Positions 18,123-27,230 of a stretch of DNA of 64,000 nt are shown here, piece after piece; the first letter of the stretch is position 1; each line of letters opens with the position of its first letter. This DNA comes from VRUE01 sp963720805 (lineage in GTDB: Bacteria; Actinomycetota; Thermoleophilia; Solirubrobacterales; 70-9): assembly GCA_963720805.1 (NCBI GenBank), contig CAVRGT010000010.1, positions 1 through 64,000 on the forward strand, read 5' to 3'. The translations under genes were made by a program, and so were the position numbers. The notes below the pieces were generated by a model that saw only the letters and a program-made list of their open reading frames with translations, searched no databases and had not been told where the DNA came from.

Positions 18123-20841
18123 GGCGTCCAGCGGTAGACGCCACTGGGGCCGAGCAGGCCGCTGTAGCGCGTCCAGAGGACCACTTCACCACCGTCATCC
18201 GCAACGTAGAGCGGTTCGATGTCGTCGAGTTCCCCGGCGGGCCCCGAGTAGACAACGACGCTGGTGAGCTGGTCGAGGTCGACGAGCCGCAGGTCGAGGC
18301 CCGTGTTGCAGAGGAGGTAGCGCCCGTTGCCGCTGAGCGTGTCGTAGAGGTGGCTCCACTGGTCGGGCCCGAAGTCGGCGGCGCCGATGTGACACCACGC
18401 TTTGTCGACCGGAACGGGGAAAAGCGCGCCGGCGCCCGTACGGAAGATGAGGTTTTCGTCGGGGACGGCGGATTGCCAAAGCTCGATCGTCGAGCCATCG
18501 GCGGAGATCGCGGTCGGCGGCAGCCAGTCCGCTGGCGATTCGGTGACCGTGGTGACCGGTTCGCTCGAGTAGGTCATGCTGCCCAGGTCGAGGCGGGCGA
18601 GCACCCGGTCGCTCGCGTTGATTCCGTAGTCGTCGCACGCTTCCGACCACGCTTCGGCTGGTTCGCGCACCTTGCTGCGGCAGGCTTCGACCAGGGCCGA
18701 GCTGCCGTCAGGCGACAGCCGGAAGAGCTGGACCGGGATCAGCTGTCCGCCGGGACCACTCGTTTCCCTATCGATCATCCAAGTGCGGTGGCGGATTTCA
18801 GCCCCGGTCAGCGTGTTGAAGACGGTCAGTGTCACCCGCATCGCGTCTTCGTCAGATTCTTCGGTGATCGCGGCGAACGTGCTGCCGTCCTCGCTCAGCT
18901 CGACACCCCCAAGTGCCCAGCCGCCAGGCAGCTGGATGTCGTTTGGCGCGGCGCCAAGCCGGTACACGGTGACCAGCGGTCCTTCCACTATGTCCTTGAG
19001 GCGCAACATCGTGCCGTCGTCCGCGATCGGGCTGGGAGTCAGCGTGTCCGGATACTTGGCTCTCACCGTGCGCAGGACCTCGCCGGTCCGCCGGTCGACG
19101 AGGGAAGCCGCTTCCTCGCCTGTTCCCGAGTCATATTCGTCGAAGTTGAGGGCGAACTCACCGTTCGGCGAGAAATGGAACTGGTTGTCCATGCTCGCCA
19201 CGTGCTCCAGCACGCCGCCGGTGCCCGAGTGGGCGAAGAAGGTGACCAGATAAACCCCAGTCGCCGACCGGCGGCCACTCGCGTCGGTGGCGAACACGTA
19301 GAAGGAGAAGTACTGGTTCACGCTCGGCGGCGGGAAGACCGAGAGCGTGCCATCCGAAGAGAGGGAGACCCAGCCCGGCACCCGGCCCTGGTTCGCGGGG
19401 ATGGTCGAAATCGCGAACTCGTACGGCGGAGCGCCGCCGCTCGCGGTGAGTTTCCAGTCGGTGACCTGACCGGACGGGATCGTGCCGAGGTCGAGATTGC
19501 CGAGCGCGAGGTCGGGGTTGGTCGCGCCGCGACCCTTGAAGTCGAAGACGATCCGCGCCGGAAAGGCCTCGTCGGCGGTGAGGTCGGCCACCTTGTAGAA
19601 GACGTCGGTAACGAGGATCGCCCCCGCGATCTTCCTCAACGTCGCCTTGGCAAGACCGCTGAGGCCGGTAGCGGCGTCGACGCAGGAGTGCAGGGCGTGG
19701 ACGGTGCTCGTCCCATCGATCTCGGTCGAGCTGTCAGAGTAGATCGCGCCGATCACGCAGTTGGTGACGTTCCTCGCCTCGCCGATCTTCTTTTTCACCC
19801 GGTCGAGTTCCTTGAGGAAGGCCCATGCGATGTGGGCGGCAGCGGAACCGCCGCGGGGAGCGGCCTCGATCGAGACCGCCTGGTCGCCGATCAGGCCCGC
19901 GGGACGGTCGATCGCGATCGTCGCCGAGGCCCCCGGCGAGAGCACGAAGCCGGCGGGGCCGTTCGACGGGCTCAGACGTGCAAAGCCCTGCGCGATCGTG
20001 CCGTCGATGGAGTCCGACCACGGACCCGAGCGGGCGACGTCGAGCCGCGCTCCCTCGACCCGTACCAGCTGCGCGTAGCCGCGGTTGTTGACGATGTTGA
20101 CCCGCAGCGTGCCCCGTCGGTGGCGTTGCTGACGCAGGAGGGCAAGGCGTCGTTTCGATTGCGGGAAAACGAGGAGCCGTCGATCCAGCTGGGAATCTCG
20201 CCGCAGTTGCCCGGCAGGTCGGTGCGATTGCCGGTCAGCGTGCCGGCAAGCCACGTCGTGTAATCGACGACGTCGAGCGGGCTGAAGCTGTCGATCTCGG
20301 TGCTCACCGTAGCCCGCCCTGCCTTCACCCGGCTCGGCTCGGGGACCCAGGCTCCCAGCCTTCGCCATCCGTGCAAGACCAGCGGCGTCCCGCTTGCGCC
20401 CAGCGCCTTCGCGTCGAAGTCGAAGCTGACGGCGACCGGTTTGGACGGCTCTCCCTGGCTGGTCGATATCGAGTAGGGCCCGCCAACGAGCGACTTGGCA
20501 CCGGTCGCGGCGAAGGGCGCGCTATTTCCCTTTGCGATCGTCAGCGTCTCGCCGCGGCGGATTGAGCCCCGGGGCGCACGAACGACGAGGGGTCCGATCT
20601 GGCCCGATACGGGTCCGCCACGACTCTTCAGGACCAGGCGCCGGCGCTTGTGTTTGTGCCGGTGCTTGTGCCGGTGGCCATGGTTGCCGGCGTCACGGTG
20701 ATGATGTCGAGACGACGTGGTCGCGGAGCCCGGCTCATGAGCCGCGGCGACCGGAGGAAGCGCAATCGCAGCGATCACGGCCGCGACCCAAAGCGCAATC
20801 AGGCCAACGCCCGTCCCCTTGCCGGCTGCCCCGCTCCGCAC
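18119..20841 (-). pseudogene. Frameshifted secreted ZU5/Ig-like/beta-propeller protein
   Basis: Two overlapping frames make one protein of about 907 residues. The first (start 20841) has a signal/anchor (LIALWVAAVIAAIALPPVAAA), a His/Lys-rich stretch (GHRHKHRHKHKRRR) and a ZU5-like block GGPVSGQIGPLVVRAPRGSI. Near 20110 it loses sense after SNATDG; the second frame resumes with TLRVNIVNNRGYAQLVRVEG. One extra G in the GGGG run at about 20113-20116 restores the frame. The C-terminal part contains an Ig-like segment (GGAPPYEFAIS) and repeated propeller-like strands. Either a real disruption or a homopolymer error. Its stop overlaps the end of the convergent aldehyde dehydrogenase gene by four bases. 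Confidence 0.7.
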
Positions 20842-20910
20842 GCCGGGCAGGGTATCGGGACGACGACGCCATTGACGTCGACGATCAGGCTCCTTCTTCG
20901 GGGGCTCTGG

Positions 20911-22200
20911 TCACGAGGCGACGAGCTGCTCGAGCTCGAAGACGGCGCCTGAGGCGTCGAGCTCGCGGATCCGGTCGTAGTCGGCTTTGAGCCGATCGCG
21001 GTCGGGGTCGACCAGGTAGATGATCCCCGGGCAGGAGAAGAGGTCGACGGTTTTTTTCAGCTGGTCGCCCGGGCCGAGCATTGAGATCGTGCCTGCGAAT
21101 GAGGGGAGGGCTTCGATCTCGCGCATGCCGGCGTCGTCGACGATCCGGCCTTCGTGCCGGCTGATCAGCATCACGCAGTAGGCGCCGGCCGCAAGCTCGT
21201 AGGAGTGCTGCGCCCGCCGCGTCACCGAGTGCGGGTCGAGGTAGGCCTCGGCGGTGAGCGTCTGGTGGCTGGGCGTGCAGCGGTCGACGATCTCGTCGGG
21301 GACCGAGCCGTGCATGCGCGCCCCGGACTCGACCAGGACCGGCCCGGTCGCGGTCAACATCACCTCGGTGTGGGCGGGGCCGAAGCGAATGCCGAGCGCG
21401 TCGAGCACCGCTTCTACGTAGGGCACGACCTGGTCCTGCTGCTCACCGTGGCGCGGCAGCAGCTCCTCGTAGTCGTAGATGAAGTTGGCGCCGGCGCGGA
21501 GCTTGTTGTCGCGCCAGACCTCGGAGACGTGGTGGACGCCGTCCCAGCTGATCGAGTTGACGAAGAGCTGAGTCCCCTCGAGCAGCTCCTGCACCAGCAG
21601 CTGCTCGTTGGCGCCGTGCAGGGCGTTGGGCCGGCCGAGGTTGGCCGCGAAGGCGGCCTCGATCGCGGCCGCGTCGTGGCAGATGCTGACCCCGTCGGTG
21701 CCGGCGCTGTCGAGCGGTTTGACCACGACCGGGTCGCCGCCGCGCTCGGCCGCCCAGGTGACCGCGGCGCCCGCATCGGCGGTCTTCAGCGCTTCCGCGG
21801 TGCGCAGGTCGGCGGCACGCAGCGCTTCGGACATCGCGTTCTTGTCGCGCCGCGCGGCGCTCTGGGCGCTGCCGTTGGAGGGCAGGCCGAGCCGCTCGCT
21901 GAGCGCGTCGGCCAGCGGCACGCCGGGCTCGGCGCCGACGACGACGAAGGCCGGCTCGTGGGCGGCGAGCCGGGCCGCGGTCGCCTCGAGGTCTCCTTCG
22001 TGGATGACGTTCTCGACGAAGTCGCCGGCGCGGAAGGCGCGCAGGTAGAACTCGGGAAGGCTCGGGCTGCTCTGCACATGGACGACCGGCAGACCGGCGG
22101 CGACAAAGCGCGGCGCCAGCCGCGCCCCGGTCGAGTAGGCGTCAACGACGACCGCTGCGCCGGTGTAACGCTTTGTGGTGCTGTCAGCGCCCATACGCAT
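20911..22200 (-). CDS. ATP-grasp carboxylate-amine ligase family protein
   Basis: A 429-residue ATP-grasp enzyme: GDPVVVKPLDSAGTDGVSIC (nucleotide-binding Lys and flexible loop), ANEQLLVQELLEGTQLFVN, and GIRFGPAHTEVMLTATGPVLVESGARMHGS, which supplies the metal-binding Glu/Asn-type residues. The family joins a carboxylate to an amine through an acyl-phosphate, often making dipeptides or amino-acid conjugates. It directly follows a methyltransferase gene (five-base gap), so the two may modify the same small molecule; this is inference. Confidence 0.82.
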   Translation of the reverse strand: MRMGADSTTKRYTGAAVVVDAYSTGARLAPRFVAAGLPVVHVQSSPSLPEFYLRAFRAGDFVENVIHEGDLEATAARLAAHEPAFVVVGAEPGVPLADALSERLGLPSNGSAQSAARRDKNAMSEALRAADLRTAEALKTADAGAAVTWAAERGGDPVVVKPLDSAGTDGVSICHDAAAIEAAFAANLGRPNALHGANEQLLVQELLEGTQLFVNSISWDGVHHVSEVWRDNKLRAGANFIYDYEELLPRHGEQQDQVVPYVEAVLDALGIRFGPAHTEVMLTATGPVLVESGARMHGSVPDEIVDRCTPSHQTLTAEAYLDPHSVTRRAQHSYELAAGAYCVMLISRHEGRIVDDAGMREIEALPSFAGTISMLGPGDQLKKTVDLFSCPGIIYLVDPDRDRLKADYDRIRELDASGAVFELEQLVAS

Positions 22201-22205
22201 TGCAC

Positions 22206-22940
22206 CTATGCCGTGGCGACGAGGACCAGCCGGTCCTCGGGCCGCTTCGGCCCGCCGGCGAAGTTGCCGTAGTGCTCGACTTCACGGAAGCCCGCCTCGA
22301 CCGCCATCCGCTCCAGGTCCTCTGCCTCGTACATGCGGATCCGCGAGTCGACCACGTCGTCACCGAAGACGTAGTGCACGTGCAGCATCCCAGTCGTGAA
22401 ATTGACGTCGAGCGTTTCGGCGACGCCGTTCGTCTCGCGTTCGACCACACCCTCATCGGTTTTGAGCCGGTGGCGCGAGCGCTCCAGGTCCGAGAGCTCC
22501 ATCGCCATCTTGCCGCCAGGGCGCAGCATCCCGTGGTAGGCGCGCATCATCGCCTCGTCCTCGGCCACGGTCTCGCCGAAGCCGAAGCTCGAAGAGAGGC
22601 TGACCAGGCCGTCGAAGCCCTTCAGCTCCGGCGGCAGCGGCTGCATCAGGTCGGCGACGTAATAGGTCGGGCCGGGGTACTCGCGCTTCGCCGCGGCGAT
22701 CGCGATCTCGGAGATGTCGACCCCGACCGCGTCGACCCCGTTGTCGGCCAGGGCGGCGACGAAGCGACCGAGGCCGCAGCCGGCGTCGATCACCCGGTCG
22801 CCCGCCACGACGCCGAGCAGCTCCATCGCCAGCGGCGCCTCCTCCTCGTTGCCCTCGTAGCGGCCGAGCTGGTTGGCAACCCGCATGTAGACCGGGCCGT
22901 AGGTGTCGACCTCGTTGAGAATTGGCGGTTGATCGCTCAC
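22206..22940 (-). CDS. Class I SAM-dependent methyltransferase
   Basis: A 244-residue methyltransferase with motif I DRVIDAGCGLGRFVAAL, VGVDISEIAIAAAKREYP, and LRPGGKMAMELSD. The start is GTG 22940 (SDQPPILNEV...); the frame is open further upstream but with no methyltransferase-like sequence. The GTG sits at the edge of a 12-bp-arm hairpin (22927-22971). Followed by an ATP-grasp gene in the same operon. Confidence 0.82.
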   Translation of the reverse strand: MSDQPPILNEVDTYGPVYMRVANQLGRYEGNEEEAPLAMELLGVVAGDRVIDAGCGLGRFVAALADNGVDAVGVDISEIAIAAAKREYPGPTYYVADLMQPLPPELKGFDGLVSLSSSFGFGETVAEDEAMMRAYHGMLRPGGKMAMELSDLERSRHRLKTDEGVVERETNGVAETLDVNFTTGMLHVHYVFGDDVVDSRIRMYEAEDLERMAVEAGFREVEHYGNFAGGPKRPEDRLVLVATA

Positions 22941-22971
22941 GGATTCCAAAGCGTACCGCGAGCGATCAACC
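22927..22971. promoter_or_regulatory. Hairpin spanning the methyltransferase start
   Basis: Perfect 12-bp arms GGTTGATCGCTC (22927-22938) and GAGCGATCAACC (22960-22971), loop 21 bases. The GTG start (22938-22940) and the next four codons lie in the downstream arm on the minus strand, so in mRNA the start region would be base-paired. It could be a translational control hairpin or a DNA operator. Confidence 0.5.
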
Positions 22972-23005
22972 CTCGTACCGGTTGTCGGGACGATCGCTGC
23001 CGGGC

Positions 23006-23407
23006 TCAGCCGCCCGCGATTTCGACCGTCTTCGAGATCGCCGCCTCGCACTTGTAGATCGGGCCGGCGGTCGCCTGCGTCGACGGCTTCACTTCGGCGA
23101 AGACCTTGGCCGGGATCTTGATCTTTTCGTTGAGCGCTTCGAGGTCGGCCTTCCAGTTGCCGTTGGCCTTCGACTTGACCCGGCTGAGGACGCCGTTGCC
23201 CTTCTGCTTGAGGACGACGGTCCGTTCGCCGACGCAGTTCGAGTTGGCGGCCTTGACCTTGCCCTGGTAGCCGGCGGCGCCAAGCGTCACTTCGGACGTC
23301 ACCTTGACGGACTGTCCCGGCCCGGCCGCGCCCGCCGGAATCGCCACCAGCGCGACGGCGCACAGCGCCGCCACCACAAAAGCCCCTGCCTTCTTGGTCA
23401 TGCTCAT
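23006..23407 (-). CDS. Secreted hypothetical protein
   Basis: A 133-residue protein with a clear signal peptide (KKAGAFVVAALCAVALVAIPAGA, cleavage near AGA-AGP) and AGGAGG five bases before ATG 23407. The mature part has two cysteines (NSNCVGERT and YKCEA) and beta-rich character (VKVTSEVTLG ... GERTVVLKQKG), suggesting a small extracellular Ig-like fold. Function unknown. Divergent from ccmA. Confidence 0.7.
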   Translation of the reverse strand: MSMTKKAGAFVVAALCAVALVAIPAGAAGPGQSVKVTSEVTLGAAGYQGKVKAANSNCVGERTVVLKQKGNGVLSRVKSKANGNWKADLEALNEKIKIPAKVFAEVKPSTQATAGPIYKCEAAISKTVEIAGG

Positions 23408-23461
23408 TCGTTCCTCCTGTCGAGATGTGCCGCGGCAGCCTAGACCTTCACAATCCCAGCG

Positions 23462-24106
23462 GTGGAGCCCGGTCAGGCGACAGACGAGCCGGCGCTGAGC
23501 CTCGCCGGGCTGCGCCGCGACTACGGGGAACGGACGGTGCTCGACGGCGTCGGGCTGCGGCTCGCCCGCGGCGAGACGCTGCTCGTGCTCGGACCCAACG
23601 GGGCGGGCAAGACGACCCTGCTGCGCATCCTCGCCACCCTGCTGCGACCGAGCGGCGGCGAGGTACGGGCGCTCGGCTGCTCGCTGCCCGAGGAAGCCTG
23701 GAAGCTACGCGGCCGGATCGGCTTCCTCGGCCACGAGCCGCTGCTCTACCGCGATCTCAGCGGCCGCGAGAACCTGCGCTTCCACGCCCGCCTGCACGGG
23801 CTGGGCGGCGAGGCCCGGATCGCCGAGCTGCTCGCCGCGGTCGGCATGGAGCGCCGGGCCGAGCAGCGTGTCGCCGAGCTCTCGGCCGGGATGCGCCAGC
23901 GCCTGGCGATCTGCCGCTGCGTCCTGCACCGGCCCGAGCTGCTGCTGCTCGACGAGCCCGACTCCAACCTCGACGCCGAGGGTCGCGAGCTGGCCCGAGC
24001 CCTGATCGGCCCCGGCCAGGGCCGCACCCGCGTCATCGTCAGCCACGACCCCGAGCGCTTCGAACCCGAGTCCGACCAAGTACTGCACCTCGAGGCGACC
24101 CAATGA
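23462..24106 (+). CDS. ccmA: Haem exporter ATP-binding protein CcmA
   Basis: A 214-residue ABC ATPase: Walker A GPNGAGKTT (44-52), signature ELSAGMRQR, Walker B LLLLDEPDSNLD, and His of the switch in IVSHDPE. The order ccmA-ccmB-ccmC-ccmD that follows identifies it as the ATPase of the CcmABCD complex, which releases holo-CcmE during cytochrome c maturation in known bacteria. GTG start at 23462 without an obvious ribosome binding site. Confidence 0.88.
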   Translation: MEPGQATDEPALSLAGLRRDYGERTVLDGVGLRLARGETLLVLGPNGAGKTTLLRILATLLRPSGGEVRALGCSLPEEAWKLRGRIGFLGHEPLLYRDLSGRENLRFHARLHGLGGEARIAELLAAVGMERRAEQRVAELSAGMRQRLAICRCVLHRPELLLLDEPDSNLDAEGRELARALIGPGQGRTRVIVSHDPERFEPESDQVLHLEATQ

Positions 24107-24111
24107 TCTTC

Positions 24112-24153
24112 CAGTGCGCCTTTTGCACGCCACGGGTACATAAAGCGCACCGG
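24112..24153. repeat. 43-bp palindromic element, family 1, copy b
   Basis: Arms GTGCGCCTT (24114-24122) and AAAGCGCAC (24142-24150) with one G/T-type mismatch; centre contains TTTTGCAC and GGGTACATAA, shared with the other copies. Lies between the ccmA stop and the ccmB ribosome binding site within an operon. Confidence 0.7.
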
Positions 24154-24164
24154 AAGGGGGAGCG

Positions 24165-24845
24165 GTGACGCCGTCGCGGACTGCCTACGTGACGATTCTC
24201 GCCAAGGACCTGCGGGCGGAGTTGCGCACGCTGCAGTCGCTGCCGGCGATGGCGATCTTTGCCACCACCACCTTCGTCATCTTCCGCTTCGGCCTCGACC
24301 GCACCCAGCTCTCGGGCAGCCTCGCCGCCGGGGTGCTCTGGGCGACCCTGCTCTTCGCCGCCCTGCTCGGCGTCAACCGCCTCTTCGTCGCCGAGCGCGA
24401 GGAGGGCGGCTTCGACGCGATCCGCCTTGCCCCGATCGACCGCAGCGCCCTCTTCGCCGCCAAGGCGACGGCGCTCTTCGCCTACCTCTTCGTGCTGGAG
24501 CTGGTCGTGGTGCCGATCTTCGCCCTCTTCTTCCTCGGCTCGGCCGCGGCGCTCGGGCCGCTCGTCGCAGTGCTGGTGCTCGCCGACCTCGGCCTCGCCG
24601 CAACCGGCACCCTGGTCTCCTCGATGGCGGTCCACTCCCGCGCTCGCGACCTGCTCGGCCCGCTGGTCCTGCTGCCCCTGGTCGTGCCGCTGATGATCGC
24701 CGCCACCGGCGCCAGCGAGCCCCTGCTGGCCGCGGGCGGACCCGGTTACCACCGCTTCGGGAGCTGGCTGGCGGTGCTCTCCCTATACGATCTGATCTTC
24801 CTCCTGCTCGGCTGGGCCGTCTTCGATTTCCTCCTGGAGGACTAG
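24165..24845 (+). CDS. ccmB: Haem exporter permease CcmB
   Basis: A 226-residue membrane protein with six hydrophobic segments. The N-terminus (ILAKDLRAELRTLQSLPAM) and the motif LFVAEREEGGFDAIRLAPIDR are typical of CcmB. Partner of the CcmA ATPase. GTG start 24165 preceded by AAGGGGGAG. Operon position between ccmA and ccmC supports the name. Confidence 0.88.
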   Translation: MTPSRTAYVTILAKDLRAELRTLQSLPAMAIFATTTFVIFRFGLDRTQLSGSLAAGVLWATLLFAALLGVNRLFVAEREEGGFDAIRLAPIDRSALFAAKATALFAYLFVLELVVVPIFALFFLGSAAALGPLVAVLVLADLGLAATGTLVSSMAVHSRARDLLGPLVLLPLVVPLMIAATGASEPLLAAGGPGYHRFGSWLAVLSLYDLIFLLLGWAVFDFLLED

Positions 24846-24879
24846 CGGGCAGGCGCCTCCCCACCGCCCAAACTCAGGC

Positions 24880-25605
24880 ATGTACGGCAAAGGACTCAGA
24901 CCACTCTCGATCGCGACCGTCGTCGCGATTGCCGCTGCGCTCTCGCTGGTCTTCTTCTACGCGCCGCTCGACGCCGACCAGGGCTTCATCCAGAAGATCT
25001 TCTACCTGCACGTGCCGCTGGCGATCACCGCGCTCGTCGGCTTCATCGTCGGCGGCGTCTTCGCGATCGCCCACCTGCGCAGCGGCAACCGCAAGTGGGA
25101 CGCCTACTCCTACGTCGCGATCCACATGTCGGTGATCTTCGGCGTCGCCGTGCTGATCACCGGCTCGATCTGGGCCAAGGCCTCCTGGGGGCACTGGTGG
25201 GTCTGGGACGAGCCGACCCTGGTCAGCTTCCTGATCGTCTTCCTGATGTACGCGACCTACTACCCCTTCCGCTACGCGATCGAGGACCCCGAGCGCCAGG
25301 CCCGCTACGCCTCGGTCTTCGCCGTCACCGCGGGCGCCTTCGTGCCGCTCAACTTCATGGCGGTGCGGATGGCGCAGAGCCTCGTCCACCCGCGCACCTT
25401 CGGCACCGCCAACGGCGGCCTGCCCGGCTCGATGATGTTCACCTTCCTCGTCTGCCTCGCCGCGACGGCGCTGCTCTGGGTGACGCTGGTCAAGCTCGAG
25501 CTGACCGCGAAGAGCACCTCGGGCCAGCTGAAGCGGCTGCGGCGGGCGCTAGACGCGCCGGCGCCGGGTGGCGGCGGGTCACGAATCGCGCCGGAGGTGA
25601 GCTAG
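24880..25605 (+). CDS. ccmC: Haem handling protein CcmC
   Basis: A 241-residue protein with six predicted helices and the tryptophan-rich haem-contact motif KASWGHWWVWDEPTL (WGxWWxWD) of the CcmC/CcsA haem-handling family. CcmC presents haem to the chaperone CcmE outside the membrane. His residues in HVPLAI and VRMAQSLVHPR fit the axial ligands. Immediately followed by ccmD. Confidence 0.9.
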   Translation: MYGKGLRPLSIATVVAIAAALSLVFFYAPLDADQGFIQKIFYLHVPLAITALVGFIVGGVFAIAHLRSGNRKWDAYSYVAIHMSVIFGVAVLITGSIWAKASWGHWWVWDEPTLVSFLIVFLMYATYYPFRYAIEDPERQARYASVFAVTAGAFVPLNFMAVRMAQSLVHPRTFGTANGGLPGSMMFTFLVCLAATALLWVTLVKLELTAKSTSGQLKRLRRALDAPAPGGGGSRIAPEVS

Positions 25606-25881
25606 GTGATCGGCCTGCTCCTCGCCGAGACCCCGGCGCTGCCGCTCGACCAGGCCGGCAAGTACGTCGCCGGGGCCTACGTCGTCTTCCTCGTCCTGAT
25701 CGTGATCTACGTCGCGATCATGGCTTCGAAACTGCAAAGGATGGAGAAGGAGCTCAGAGAGCTGGCAGGGTTCGCGGAGTCCCGCGCTCAAGGAGAGGAA
25801 GCCGCCCCCGGACGCGGGAGTGAGGGGCAATCCATATCTGATTCTCTTGCCCCTCACGGGAGCGGAGGAGGCGGCGTCTGA
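25606..25881 (+). CDS. ccmD: CcmD-like small membrane protein
   Basis: A 91-residue protein with one transmembrane helix (YVAGAYVVFLVLIVIYVAIM) and a charged juxtamembrane helix KLQRMEKELREL, the usual CcmD pattern. GTG start directly after the ccmC stop. The last 26 residues are encoded by the conserved leader element (25800-25876) that precedes hemA, so this tail probably reflects the RNA element rather than selection on the protein. Stop overlaps the hemA start. Confidence 0.75.
   Translation: MIGLLLAETPALPLDQAGKYVAGAYVVFLVLIVIYVAIMASKLQRMEKELRELAGFAESRAQGEEAAPGRGSEGQSISDSLAPHGSGGGGV
25800..25876 (+). ncRNA. Candidate 5'-leader RNA element, copy 2 (hemA)
   Basis: 77 nt, the partner of 10017-10093 and in the same orientation relative to its gene. 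Inner stem GTGAGGGGCAA/TTGCCCCTCAC is fully paired; loop TCCATATCTGATTCTC matches copy 1 at 15 of 16 bases. The outer GCCGCC/GGCGGC stem covers the AGGAGG that lies nine bases before the hemA ATG at 25881. It is transcribed inside the 3' end of ccmD, so translation of ccmD would disrupt it; this could itself be a control. Confidence 0.65.
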
Positions 25882-27230
25882 TGTCTGAGTTGCTTGCGCT
25901 CGGCGTCTCGCACAAGACGGCGCCGCTCGACCTACGCGAGCGGCTCTCGCTGACGGAGGGCCGCGCCGCCGGGGCGCTGCGCGAGCTGACCGAGGTCGCC
26001 GGCATCCACGAGGCGGCGGCGATCTCGACCTGCAACCGCACCGAGCTCTACCTCGTCGTCTCCGACCCGGTCGAGGCCGAGTCGACCGCGCTCGGGGTGC
26101 TCACCCGCCAGGCCGAGATCCGCCCCACCGAGCTGCTCGGCCACCTCTACTCGCTGCGCTCCGGCGATGCGGTCCGCCACCTCTTCCGCGTCACCGCCGG
26201 GCTCGACTCGATGATCCTCGGCGAGGCCGAGATCCAGGGCCAGGTCAAGCGCGCCTACGAGCTGGCGCTGGTCGAGGGCGGCACCGGGCCGATCCTCAAC
26301 CGCCTCTTCCGCGGCGCCCTCGCCGCCGGCGGCCGGGCCCGGGACGAAACCGGGATCAGCGAGAAGAACGTCTCGATCCCCTCGGTCGCGGTCGAGCTGG
26401 CGCGGCGCACGCTCGGCGACCTGGCCGCGAAGCGCGTACTCGTCGTCGGCGCCGGAGAGACCGCCGAGCTGCTCGCGCGCGCTCTGGTCAGCCGCGGCGC
26501 CGGCACCGTCTTCGTCGCCAACCGCCACTACGACCGCGCGATCGGCCTCGCCCAGCAATTCGACGGCAACGCGGTCCGCTTCGAGGAGCTGCCCGAGCAG
26601 CTCGAGCAGGCCGACATCGTCGTCTCGGCGACCAACTCGCCCCACCACATCGTCGAGCGCGACGACCTCGAGCAGGTGATGGAGACCCGCGGGGGGCGCC
26701 CGCTGCTGTTGGTCGACATCGCCGTGCCGCGCGACATCGAGCCGGCCTGCCGCGAGATCGACGGGGTCAGCCTGCACGACATCGACGACGTCCAGCAGAT
26801 CATCGCCCGCAACACCGGCGGCCGCGAGGCCGAGGCGCGTCGGGCCGAGCACCTGCTCGACGCCGAGCAGGACCGCTTCGAGCGCTGGCTTGCCTCGCTC
26901 GAGGTGGTGCCGACGATCGCCGCCCTGCGCGGGCGCGCCGACGAGGTCGTACGCCGAGTGCTGGCCGAGAACGACGGGCGCTGGGAGGAGCTCAGCGAGG
27001 CCGATCGCGAGCGGCTGGGCGTGATGGCGAAGGCGATCGCCTCGCGGCTGCTGCATGAGCCGACGTTGCGGATGAAGCGGAGCGCGGGGAGCGACGAGGC
27101 CTATCTCTACGTCAGTGCATTGCGGGAGTTGTTCGGGTTGGACGTCGAGACAGAGCCGGAGGAGGCCGCGGAGGGCACTTCGAAGGTGACCCCACTGCGC
27201 CGAGCCAATCCCGGTAGGGGTTCCACTTAA
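25881..27230 (+). CDS. hemA: Glutamyl-tRNA reductase
   Basis: A 449-residue enzyme that reduces glutamyl-tRNA(Glu) to glutamate-1-semialdehyde, the first step of C5 tetrapyrrole synthesis. Catalytic Cys51 lies in ISTCNRTELYLV; LGVSHKTAPLDLRERL is the conserved N-terminus; VLVVGAGETAELLAR is the NADPH site; the C-terminal dimerisation helix region follows. Start ATG overlaps the ccmD stop. The last residues (NPGRGST) are encoded in the left arm of a family-3 repeat. hemL and hemB are not in the window. Confidence 0.96.
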   Translation: MSELLALGVSHKTAPLDLRERLSLTEGRAAGALRELTEVAGIHEAAAISTCNRTELYLVVSDPVEAESTALGVLTRQAEIRPTELLGHLYSLRSGDAVRHLFRVTAGLDSMILGEAEIQGQVKRAYELALVEGGTGPILNRLFRGALAAGGRARDETGISEKNVSIPSVAVELARRTLGDLAAKRVLVVGAGETAELLARALVSRGAGTVFVANRHYDRAIGLAQQFDGNAVRFEELPEQLEQADIVVSATNSPHHIVERDDLEQVMETRGGRPLLLVDIAVPRDIEPACREIDGVSLHDIDDVQQIIARNTGGREAEARRAEHLLDAEQDRFERWLASLEVVPTIAALRGRADEVVRRVLAENDGRWEELSEADRERLGVMAKAIASRLLHEPTLRMKRSAGSDEAYLYVSALRELFGLDVETEPEEAAEGTSKVTPLRRANPGRGST

